NCBI RefSeq assembly: GCF_042242105.1
Contig: NC_092019.1
Location: 15,671,328-15,735,327, forward strand
Direction: 5' to 3'
DNA from: Pempheris klunzingeri
Taxonomy: Eukaryota > Chordata > Actinopteri > Acropomatiformes > Pempheridae
DNA length: 64,000 nt
Part shown: one piece after another, positions 22,205-34,300 of the stretch
Position numbering within the stretch: the stretch's first letter is position 1
How the letters are laid out: each line of letters opens with the position of its first letter
The notes under the pieces: model-generated
The model's database searches: none
What the model was told of the DNA's origin: nothing
Seen by the model: the letters and a program-made list of their open reading frames with translations, nothing else
Program-made: the position numbers and the translations under genes

Positions 22205-24560
22205 ATGAAAGGACTAATATTCTGTGTTATTGCCATCGTGATTCTCACACCTGCTCAAGGTAAGAAAATAATGTTCCTCGATTTATAGCAGGTATAAACC
22301 AAACAGCGTCTTCTGTTCTACAACTTTGTTTCTATAACTGTTACGTTTTACCCCTTAAAGACCAACGATGGGGGAAATAAAAGTCTTATTAAATTCTCAT
22401 GATCATCAAGTTCTTACTGGTTTGACGAAACTATTAATTATCTGCTTATAAGGATTTAATTTAATGTTAAATTGATATATACATATATATGTACATTTTA
22501 CATACAGATGTCAAAGGTGACATCTTCTAATGTCATTTTTTGAACAAAACTCCAAAATATCCTATTTATCTATTATGATGCAAGACAAGGAAAAACAGCA
22601 AATTTTCACATTTAAAAATATTTTTTTGACTTTTCTTTGAATTTTCTTCAAACATTTCAAGATTAATCAATCATCATAATAGTTGCTGATATATTTATTG
22701 TCGATCCACTAATCAAATAAGTGTTGCAGCTCTGCAATAAATCCTAATTTCATGAATTTTATAATGGTCAGTATTTTAAACTGTTTTAAAAGAGGTGTTT
22801 AAGGACGTTCAAATGAGTTTCTCTCACTGATATAATAGAAAATAGATGATAGAAAATATTAGCAGCAGAGGAAGGATTCATAGCAGGACAGTTGTATCAG
22901 ACTGCACTAACTGGGTGTACCTAATAAGATGACTAAGCCTGTGTTCTCCTCTCAATAAATCCCACCTCACTACTCTTTTGTCTACAAGTCCACCTGAGCT
23001 TGCATCAGCTAACAAGATGAGGATAAGGATTGTGAGTCCCCCTGATCCTTCTCCAGTTGCAGCCTATAGCAGAACTGAGGCCGGCCTACTGGCAACTGGA
23101 TGTGTGCTCACAATGAGCTCCAAACATAAATCTCCAACTGCCACCCAACTACCTGGATGATCATGTTTCTGTTTACAAACATGCCGCGTCGTTTGAATAT
23201 AAAATGGCACAGCTAATATGAGCCTTATAGGAAGACTTTAATTCTAAAGATATTTTCAGTAGCATTTGATGAGCAGTTGGAAAACTTTTTCACCTATTTC
23301 ACTGCCAGTAAATCACAAATTTTAGGAAGAAGCCTCTTTGCATGTCACGAGCTAATGTGTGGCTCTGGTTGTATTAATTTGAGGGATTGTGCAGTGCAGT
23401 GTGGTAGGAATAACTAAGGGTTTCTCCCACTCCTGCACTACGTTCTGCTGCCAACACTTTCTATTAATTCCAGTGTCTGTCTGGCTAATAAAAACACGAT
23501 GCTGCCTGAAGTCTTGGAGCACTCCCTGAAAAACACAAGTCATCCACTCGAAGAAACAAAGTCCAGACTGCTGCAGAATAAACAAAATATTTCTGAGTGC
23601 TCGGCAGAATGTGGCTCATCAGTTTGGCTTGAGGTCCATCGACAGCGCTCCAACACTTCACACATTCAGCACCCTCTGAATAATAAATGTATCCAACAAC
23701 CTATTACATAAATACCTCGAAATCTGAATAATGCAAAGCCTTTTATCCATTAATCTGACACCTATACTATTAGTAAGTTTATATTCTCTGTTCTCTTTCA
23801 TTTAAAGTTGTTTTATCGGTTGTTTAGTTTTGTCCGCAACTTTTTATCCTGCCATCTTGCCCAGGTTTACTCAGTATACTGGACATAAAGCTAGTTACAT
23901 TTGGAATATTTGAGTAACATTTTTCTTTTCTCATTTGGCAACATGTCCTATCAAAATGAATGCCAGTAAAGCTTTGTGGTATCAAACTGTGCTGATTCTG
24001 TGGTGTTTCTCGGGCTCAGGTGAGGAGGTGGAGCAGTTAGAGAAGCTGATGGAGTCAGTGGGGTTAGAGAAAGAAGAGGAGTTTCTGGAGTGTTTCCGGT
24101 GTGACCTGGGCTTCTGGGACGCCTGCTACACCACCGAAACCAACTGCAGCGTAGGGGAGCTCTGCTACACGGGCCGAGGGAAGGCAGGTGTGTTGGATGA
24201 GACTGTATTTTTATTCAGTGTATGTTTATTAACTAATGTCTAATGTGTGAAGATTGTCATTGTTCTAAAAATGTTTTTTACTTGAACTTGTCACATTGTC
24301 ATACTGAAAGTCATCGTCTTGTCTCCTCAGCTGATACTCTGGACATTAAGACTTTGGGTTGCGTGAAGACAGAGGAGTGCAATGTCGAGACCACGGTGGA
24401 GCTATTCTCTAACAACACCATCTTTGTCATGACCAGATACTGCTGCGACACTCCCTTCTGCAACTCAGCACACAAACTAACGCTCACCACACTTTTGTAT
24501 CTCTCTGTGGCTCTCCTGACCACCTGGCACTTCACTGAAGCCTCAATGGGATCACAATAG
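22205..24560 (+). CDS. Ly6/uPAR three-finger GPI-anchored protein, complete
   Basis: Three exons with phase-1 introns, the usual Ly6 layout: 22205-22259 (signal peptide MKGLIFCVIAIVILTPAQG), 24020-24187 and 24331-24560. They give about 150 residues. The second exon starts with an acidic stretch (EEVEQLEKLMESV) before the finger domain, which begins CFRCDLGFWDACY. The domain has ten cysteines in Ly6 order and ends CCDTPFCN. A hydrophobic C-terminus (LTLTTLLYLSVALLTTW) suggests a GPI signal. The gene converges on msh5; in human, LY6G6 genes are near MSH5. An upstream in-frame ATG at 23953 could give an alternative signal peptide without the first intron. Orthology within the Ly6 family is unresolved (LY6G6-like or SPACA4/Bouncer-like are candidates). 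Confidence 0.8.
22555..22740. repeat. Dispersed teleost repeat (ATTAATCAATCAT...GTTGCAGCTCT type)
   Basis: The stretch in the Ly6 first intron ends GTGTTGCAGCTCTGC after AT-rich sequence with GATTAATC-like motifs. Similar pieces occur at 52730-53350 and near 57480-57560 and 63790-63890. I recognise the type as a common fish repeat; no family name is assigned. Confidence 0.4.
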
Positions 24561-24862
24561 AAAGACTGCATTAGTTTATGTTGACAAAACCATAAGAAGA
24601 CTGTGTGAAGTGATGCTGAAAGGACTTCAACCATATGGTGAAGAAAACTCACCAGCTTTACAGGATTTTTATACTTTCCAATAGACTATTGAAATATAAA
24701 ACTCTACTTAGATAATTATGTCAAGGACATATTAATTTAGAAAGACTTTAATCCAACCAATCTGTTGGTATTCTGTTTAACACAGTATTTCAACAGAAAA
24801 GAAAAATCGAGCTAGGTTTTTTTCTTTTGCTACAACATAAACTTTTGCAACACGTGCAGTAT

Positions 24863-24868
24863 AATAAA
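24863..24868 (+). terminator. Candidate poly(A) signal of the Ly6 gene
   Basis: AATAAA lies 300 bases past the Ly6 stop and 166 bases before the msh5 stop on the other strand, so the two 3' ends are very close or overlap. Confidence 0.4.
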
Positions 24869-25033
24869 TCTTCAGTTGCACTGTAATCGATTTCTTATCA
24901 TGTACTTAGAAACATGCAGTCTACAGGTTTAGCATCACTAAAAGCCTGCTTTCTCCCAAAATCAAGTGACAACATTCGACTGAACGAACAAACTGACCAC
25001 AGAGCTGCAGAAATGGGTTTGTAGCAGAACAGC

Positions 25034-27772
25034 TCAGCTGCGGCTGAGCAGCTCCCCAGCAGAGGGCAGGAGCTCCTCTTTCATGAAGTGATGAAGGTCC
25101 AAATCTTTGTTCTCCAGGTCTAGGCTCAGGAACTTCTCCACTACAGACCTGCACCTGTCAGTCACACACATACAAACACATCTGTCAGTTCCACATACGC
25201 TAATTTCTTGTGTTAGTTTTGTCATTCTGTGTAGCTTGAGTTAAACAAACCTGTACGCCTGCTCATCCGACGATGCTTTGTCAGTGCGTTTGATGGGCCT
25301 TCCTGTCCTGTAGTGTTCAGACACCTGACCAAACACACACACCCACAGTCAGTCTGTGAGAGCGTGCTTCTGTGTATCTGTGTGTGTGTGTGTATCTACA
25401 TGACTGTGTGTGTTTGTTTACCTCCACTCCTCTCTTCACAAGGCTAGTTGGCAGGCCTGCCAGTGTAGCGATGTTGGCAGCATAGCTGGACTGGCAGATC
25501 CCCTCCTTCAGTTGGTACAGAAACACCAACTCATCTCCGTCCACTGATGTCTCTAGAGTCTACCTCACGCACGCAGACAAAGAAATTAATAAATAACCAC
25601 ACGCAGACAAAATACTTCTAAAATAAACTTCTAATGAGGTAAAACAAATCTCTAGCGGAGCCTCATTAGCTAATTGGTTGTTAGAGAGTTTGGTTAGTCT
25701 AGCATCATGAAACCTCACTGAACATTCACAAAATGCTTCTGGCTAAATTTTTTCATGGTGCGGGCTCAGTTGAATATCTCTCAGTACCAGAAGAGACAGC
25801 AGGCCGGAGGAGGGTAGCAGGCCCAGTTGCAGCAAACTGTGGAAGTTTGTTGCTAACAGGACATGAGGAACGTCCACCGGAGCTTTTCTCAGCCAATGAG
25901 AGATCGATGCAGCCAACAAGGACAGTCCATCCACCTGATGGGATACATTGTTGGTGAAGCTGCTTTTGGCCCAACTCTTCTGTCTTAATTCAGGTTAAGC
26001 TCTAAACATAAACCCTTCATAGCCTGAGATCAAATTAGTGCCACCAATAAACCAATTAACAGCACATTCCCGCCTGTTGTGGATTAAAAGGTCCACCCAC
26101 AAGATGTCCATTCTCTTCTACTGAGCAACATAATTGATGCTAATGTTATGGGTGACTATACTTCATCTTTGAACATGTATCCATGCAAACAAGAGAAGAA
26201 CTTGTCTGTGTATGTAATTTGTCTATTATAATTCTAATAACTAAAACCAATCATCAACCATTTTTGGTGGCCGTTTGGTCAATGTCTGACAACCTGAACC
26301 ACCTACAGGAATACAGGAGAGGAAAGCAACAGCAATTTAGATCTGTAGACTTTTGTGCATTTGTTTTGTGCATTCTGACCAAATTTCTTTGGAAGCTCCA
26401 GCTGCTCCGCCTCCTCACTAGTTAACTGCCACAAAAAAGGTTTTATTATAACGTTTCGATACTACTTGGATCTTCATCTGGTCAACATGCTCTTTTTCAT
26501 TGACGCTGTCTACTGCTAGCCTTTCACCTACGTCATGTGGGTATAATTACTCAGCTTCAACTTAATGGTTGTGTTTTACAAATTCAACAGATACAATGCA
26601 ACAGTATCATTCAGTGAGCCGTGTCTCTGACCACCTTGTGAATCTAAGTCAATAATCTCGTCTCTTTTAGCTCTGTTTTTTTATCTCTAGGTTCTGAGGG
26701 AAATATGTGGCTCTTCAGCTGCTAAACGCTTCACTTCATTCACCAACTAGTCACTAACTGTGTCCGTCTGCCATAAGGTGCTGAGCAGGTAGTGTATAGT
26801 GAGTTTTTAGCTGAAAAAAGCTGTAGCTTACTGTATGAGAGCAGAGACAGTGAGCCAACACAGTAGCGTTAGGCCAGACATCTACACAATGAGCTTAAAC
26901 TCAGTAAAAACCTTTGTAAACCTGAGGGTAGATGCACTCAATGAAGACTGAAGTGATAAGTCTCTGCAGGTTCACTATGAGCCACCCCTTCAGTTTTCAC
27001 ATTGTCATTTGATATGCATTGTATTGTATTAATGTAAATGTAAATTTCTGTTGCGTGTTTTATTTTTGTGTTTTGTTCTGCGTGTTTTTGTGAAAGTTGC
27101 TTGTTCTCAGGTCTCTCTTGTGAAAGAGATCTTAATCTCAATGAAACGGACCACATAAAGATTAAATAAAAAGTAAAAAATATATATTGTTGTTATAAAA
27201 AGCTGCCTAATTGTTGTTGTTAATGTCTATGAGCTGGGTTACGTCTACATTGGTAATTGGTAATTGGTCCTGTTTTCTTCTGGCTTCTGCGTCCCACACC
27301 TCTATTTCTTTTTTAGACAAATAAAACTGGTTTGGATCTTCTCCAGAGTTGCCTGGTAGACAGTGATGTAGGACAAAGAGCATAATGATACTCAGAGCAC
27401 TAGGATGCCCTTGCCTGTAGATGGCGCACATTAGCATGTCTATAGCTGCAGCTCTAAACAGCTGCTGCTGTTTTGTTGCTGATGGGTGGCACATGTTGGG
27501 CTGAACTGACAGTCTATTCGTGCTGCAGCTCTAAATTGGATAATACTGGCTGCAATTGGTTTCAGGCGCTTCGCATCACTGACACCGTGTGTCCTTGTTA
27601 TGTGTATACATATGTGTTTAATTCACAAAGCACTAGAACAACCTCTTCTTACCGTGTTAGTCCCTTTTCCAAATTCATCGATGAGTACTAATGAGTTGCC
27701 AGTACTGCTGTTGAGAGCTTGGGCCATCTGGAGAATAGAGGCAAAAAGTGTTATTCCACACTTTGTTGTTTT

Positions 27773-27806
<34 letters not shown>

Positions 27807-27973
27807 TGTCTGTAATGGTTGTAGGCAGTAGTTGTTTTATAAAATTGTCTTGACAGGTGGAGAGTAGGAGTGGAGCTGGAGGACAGTAGTGCTGGAAGTT
27901 CATATCTTTTATTTCCACACCCACACACACTAACATACTGTACATACACACACACAGGCTTGCATGCATAAAA

Positions 27974-28007
<34 letters not shown>

Positions 28008-31000
28008 GGTACCTGGTTAAGGTCTATCATGAAGGTGCTTAGGCCAATAGATACAGACTCTCTGCTCTGCATGCGGGTAAAGATCCCGTCCACCAGGCCG
28101 ATTTCTGCCTCCTTCGCAGGCACGTCTGAACCAATCAGAGCCATGAACACAATCAGACCCACCTGTCAAAGTCAAATCAGAGAAAACCGGTTGAGTTGCA
28201 CCTCAGGGTTGAATGACAAATGCTGTCACGTAACCAAATGGGACAGAGGAGTCACATCAGTGATTCTCAATAGCAGCCTGGAGGTCAAAACTCAACCCCA
28301 AATGTAGTGGAAAATGAAAACATTCTCATTAAGAAACTTTATTGTCACATTTAATTTAAATCAATTTAGTCAATCTGAATATGTTTTCTGATGAAGCTGT
28401 AAATTAAAGCATCAAGGCTTCGTGTAATAAATAATGAATGAATTTGGAAAAGGAAAACATAAATCATCATGACAGCTGTCACCATGTAGCAAATGTTGAA
28501 GTAACAAATATCTGTGGTACAACTACTGGTGCTAAGGAAACAAAGGCAAATTATTGAGTTTTGTCTCCCACTTAAATAGCTTAGCTGTTCTATTCCTTCT
28601 TAAAGCTCTCTATTAGTTTTGCTGCAACTGATTTTCATGTCGAAGAAGAAAAATTTCAGGTAAACAGGCCAATGAAACATGAGCACACTGGGTCACATAC
28701 TAAAACAGACTTTATAAAACAGTGTCACTCATTCTTCGGCACAGTTGCACAAAAGTTTGAGTATAATTGAAGTCCAGAAGCAGTTTATCGTTGAACGTGT
28801 TACTGAGACGATTAAACTGTCTTTCTGACTGTCTGACTTTGTGACACCTGTTTGAGGTAGATGCTCTTGCCAGATGAGTTGGGGCCAGTGATGATCTTGA
28901 CTCTTCCCTGTGACTCTGAGCTCTGAAAAGAGTTGGCCACAAACACAGGAGAGCACAGCTCTAACAGTGGGTGTCTAGAAAATCATAAAAAACAGACATT
29001 TATCAATCCTGTACAGCATTCTCATATTAAATACCACTTCTGCTTTATGTGTGTGTGAATGTAGTGTGTGCACATGCCTGCTTGTGTGGTGAGCAATTGA
29101 ACCAATTTTAGATTAGCTTAAATGACCTGATACTTTTCTTCATACTTTGAAGTTTTGGCTGATTGTTTCCATTGAGTGTGTGATTACCAACCTGCCCTGT
29201 GTGACCGTTATCCACCTGTGGTTGGCTAGTTTGGGTGAGGTGTAGCCGTACTCTTGGGAGGCGGTGCTCATAGCCATCAGACAGTCCAGCTCAGCAGTGA
29301 GATCCAGAACCTACACATACACACACATTAAACACACTGACTGCACAATGAAAGAGCAGCAAAAAAGGTGCTCTTGTATTCGCAAACATAGAGCATTTGA
29401 ACTGAAACAGGGGCGATGTATTTAGCCACATTTCTGGCAGAAAATATGGTATTTGAAACTGAGCATACAGATGAACAACAAATAAGTGGATTGAGTTGCA
29501 GGAGCAGTGTGAGAATTTTCTCTGGATGTTTTGATACTCCTTTATAATGGGTGAGTGTTTATTTCTCAAAAGAGAGATTTTGGGAGAAGAATCGCTTTAA
29601 TAAAGTTTAATACGTTTGAAAAGCTGCATGTCTGTCTGTTTTTTTAATAAAGCTCATTGGTTATTTTGCATCAGTTCAAATAACAACTTGCAATCTGCCT
29701 AATAGCTACACAATTTTAACCAGATCTTCAATATTGTGAACATGACAACTCATCATCAGATCATAATGCTCATTTGGCCATATTAAGAATTTGCAATTAC
29801 AACATCAAATTGCAGCACACCCATCTGCCAAGAGACAGATATCCCAGCACTTGAAAAGAACTGTACGACCCAACCAAGGAAACACTGATAGCTAATCACA
29901 ATAAATTCCACCTACACACATAAACAGAATTACTTTCATGCCAACAATCATTTTATCAGAGTGGGAGTCATGTTTTTAAACACTAGAGGTGCAAAGTGAT
30001 GCACAACCAACCTTGTAGAGGGAGGTGCTCCTCTCGAGGATTTTGTTCTGCAACTGTGTCATTACTGCCATCTCCATGTCTGAGAAACAGGACGTATACC
30101 AGCAGCAGAGCCTTCAATGGTTGTGATAATGTTAAAACAACGTTAGGTTAATGTTTTCTTCTAGCATGAAGGTAAAAGACCTCTAATGTCGCAGTGCAAG
30201 TCTCCCAAGAGGTCGTCTAGCTCCCTGGTTCTCTGGTTGCGATAGTGCAGACGATCCTCTGAAAGAAACTAGAAGGACAGTGCAGGCATGGACACAAGGA
30301 AAAGGCAGAGAATGAAAGCACATGAACATTTGTCTCTTTGAAGAGCACAAACAAAATCGAAGTTGCAAAGATAATACACAAACCATAAAATCAAGTCCCT
30401 CTATCTCAAAATCCTCTTTCTCTACCATGCTGGGCAGGCGAGGGACAGAGAGCAGGAATCCAATCTGTGAGGAAAATTGAACGATGATATATGAACACTA
30501 ATATATGTGGCGCTCCAGAGAAACTGTTTTATAATACAATATAGGCAGCTGTTGAAAAGATAAACATCAGCCGGTAGCCATGCAGACATGAAGCTCAGAC
30601 CAGAGGGATGTAGATGACGCAGCATGAAGGGATGCGAGCGTCTAGGTGCTCAAGCTCTCTTCTGGCTACATCTGTCAGGAAGTCAGACAACCCCATCATC
30701 CTCCTCTTCTCTGACAGAGGGAGGGAGCCTTGATAAGACTTTAAATCAATCATCATGTCAACTTATCAACACAGACTCTAACACTGACTGGGCTTTAATA
30801 ACACTTATTACTAGACTGTTTGACTAACTGCTCCAGTTTTGAGGCACTTACTCTCATCAATCGCTGGGTCCACATTTGGTTTGATGGTGAAGCGGTTCTC
30901 AGCTAGGCTGGTGTCAAAATCAACCTACATGTTCCAAATCAGAGCTGAAGTCAAACTCAACAGTAAAAATGACTGTAAACTACTGACAACAAAAGTCAGG

Positions 31001-31336
31001 AGATTTCCCAGATTTGCAGCTGTGTATAGTTTGTCTCTCACAACTCGGCTGATGAGGGAAGCAATATACTGGAAATCATCAGAGCACCCTAAGCTGATAT
31101 CACGAAAGAGCTGAATGGACTGAGGCAGGTGTCGCACCGTATCCCTGATACACACCGCACTGTACACTGTCTGACAAACACACAAACGCAACAATCTGAG
31201 CACACTACCAAGGAGCCTGTCACGTGAATAAGGTGCATATGGTAATACTTCAGCTCCAACCTTATAGAGACTCTGCCAGTCGCTCACTTTGGTGTGAGAG
31301 AGAGACATCCTGTGTAGAAGAGTCTAACAAACACAG

Positions 31337-31374
<38 letters not shown>

Positions 31375-34300
31375 TGACTTTAGGCACAGGCACAATGTCT
31401 ATGTAACACAGCAGGTAATGGGATAAATGGTCACAGATGTGGAGAAAAAGTAGGTAATTGGTCAGAGTTGTTACTGGTATGTTACTGATGTTGCGTATCA
31501 AGGACTGCAGAGTGCTCAGGACATCTGAGTTCCGCGGTGACGTGAAGAAACGTATCACTTCCTGTCTCCTGTGTAACACGGCCAGGTCCTGTGTTGGCCG
31601 CAGAAACCATTGACTGAGAGAAAAGAGGACATCACACATACTTACTGTATGTTAAAAAGCAAATAGCACAAGAGTTACAAGAGGTAACCATATGTTTTGT
31701 AAATGTAAAAAGAAAATGGTTGTGTACAGAAAATTGGCAGAATTACATAAACATACATTATAATAGTCATAGCATGGAATTAAATCAGCATAACATCATT
31801 GGTGGTACCAAAAACAGATGCATTTTCTTAAAAGGCTGACACATTTATCCTGTTGCTATAGATACAAGCAGCGGTGTCAAATCATGAGAGATACATAAAT
31901 CTTCTACCTGAGTCGCCAAACAACAGTGCTGCAGTTTGTTTGTAAGTAAATGACAAAAACTTTCATATTTGTTGCTTTAGTATTGTTGGTTGTGTTAATT
32001 GTTTAACATTATAATTTTAGATAATTGTGATTATATAACTGTTATATTTAGTATTTTTGTCTTTTATGCATGATGTAGAGCAATTTAGAGACTTCAAAGA
32101 ATTTAAGCTGTTAATCAAATTAGCTATAAACTTGCCCTGCCTATTAGTAGTAGTCATAATAATAACAGTAGTACTGTTGCAGCATTTGACATCAATTTCC
32201 TCATACCAGCTGTATAAATTTGGCACAACTGTTACACAGCATGGTGGTAAAGACATTATCCATCCATCCATTTTCAACCGCTTATCCGGGGTCAGGTCGC
32301 GGGGGCAGCAGTTTTAGCAGAGATGCCCAAACGTCCCGGGCCCCAGACACCTCCTCCAGCTCATCCGGTGGGACCCCGAGGCATTCCCAAGCCAGCCGAG
32401 AGACGTAGTCCCTCCAGCGTGTCCTGGGTCTTCCCCGGGGCCTCCTTCCGGTGGGACATGCCCGGAAAACCTCCCCAGGGAGGCGTCCAGGAGGCATCCG
32501 AAACAGATGCCCGAGCCACCTCAGCTGGCTCCTCTCGATGTGGAGGAGCAGCGGCTCTACTCCGAGCCCCTCCCGGATGGCCGAACTCCTCACCCTATCT
32601 CTAAGGGTGAGTCCAGCCACCCTGCGGAGGAAACTCATTTCGGCCGCTTGTATCCGAGATCTCGTTCTTTCGGTCATGACCCAAAGTTCATGACTATAGG
32701 TGAGGGTAGGAACGTAGATCGACCGGTAAATCGAGAGCTTTGCCTTTTGGCTCAACTCCCTCTTCACCACGACGGACCAATACAGCGACCGCATTACTGC
32801 AGACGCTGCCCCGATCCGCCTGTCGATCTCACGCTCCATCCTTCCCCCACTCGTGAACAAGACCCCGAGATACTTGAACTCCTCCACTTGAGGCAAGGAC
32901 TCTCCACCGACCCGGAGATGGCAAACCACCTTTTTCCGGTCGAGAACCTTGGCCTCGGACTTGGAGGTGCTGATTCTCATCCCAGCCGTTTCGCACTCGG
33001 CTGCAAACCGCCCCAGTGCACACTGGAGGTCTCGGCCCGACGAAGCCAACATGACAACATCATCCGCAAAAAGCAGAGATGCTATCATGCGGTCCCAAAA
33101 CCGGACCCCCTCCGGCCCCTGGCTGCACGTACATTAGTGTAGTTTAACTGCATACTGAAGACCTGCTGAGAGAAATAACAGCCTTTTCTAATGAAAGCCT
33201 TATATTCTCTTTTCATTAAGTAAAGCCCCCTTCATTATATTTCTTCGTGTGATTAGACTCTTTCTCACCGTAGCAGTTTGGAGCCAAACTTGCACCTACA
33301 GCGGTTCAGGATCCCTGTGACACACAGTATCAACAAATAGTTCATGTAAACACCATTAGAGAAGAGTGATGATGCCCCAAACTGATACCTTCAGAGTTAC
33401 GTACCATAAAGACTGAGTCCTTCCTTTTCACCTGAATGCAGCTTGTACACTGATGGGTGAAGCTCAGACTTAAAGATCTGCAGTACACTGGAACAAATAC
33501 AAAATCCATGAGGATCTCCCAAGTATTGCTGGTCTCTTCCTATATGTTTTAACCTCCCTCAACTAATAATAAATCTGACTTGAATACCATATTTTATGCA
33601 ATTACTACTTATTTAATAGAAAGTGATTACAAAAGGTTCCAAATAACAGAACAAAAAAAACCATAAACGATATAACTATGAGCCAAAGTTAAGAAAAATG
33701 TAAAATAAGAGCAGTAGACCAAAACTAAAATCAAAGCTCGTTGGACAGTTAAAGTCTTATTCTACAAGCAACAGTCAAGTTAAAAATCACTAAACACAGC
33801 ATAAACCAGACAATTTATCATTTATGTAATAGAGACTGTGCTAAAACATTCGTACCTGTAGGTGTCTCGGTCAATGCAAACAACACCTTTACTGTGTTGG
33901 AAAAAAGCAATGCACAATTCATTCATGAAAACTTCTGCACCACATGATACAGGTTTGGTTTGCTATGTAACACAATGCCACTGCTGCCTGTTTGCTTAAA
34001 ACCTTTGTAGCTAAATACAGAGCACTGAAAAGTCACCCTTCATTGACAAAACTCATTATCGAAAATGTGCAATCACAGTTGTGTGTGTGTGTGTGTGTGT
34101 GCATGCGCGCATAGCTACATTAATGTGTATCTTACAGTGTGTAGGCGTGGAACTGTAGGATAGGAACTCCAACACTGCTGTCTTCCAACTCCACTCCCAC
34201 TCTCCTCCTGTCGAGGCATTTCAGCAGAGCGCCCGCTGCCCTCAGCTACCCAATGGATGTGCAAACGCATACAAATACACACGCATAATACAAGAAAATG

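Noticed and set aside
22978-23160. 60-codon frame in the Ly6 intron
   Set aside because: No recognisable domain or splice support.
23935-24243. Continuous 102-codon frame as an independent gene
   Set aside because: It is the second Ly6 exon read through its donor at 24187; the domain needs the next exon to complete its cysteines. Its upstream start is kept only as an alternative leader.
27623-28162. 179-codon minus-strand frame
   Set aside because: It is msh5 exons 20 and 21 read through intron 20 with its two CA arrays.
32507-33142. 211-codon plus-strand frame
   Set aside because: It is the antisense shadow of the LINE reverse transcriptase frame.
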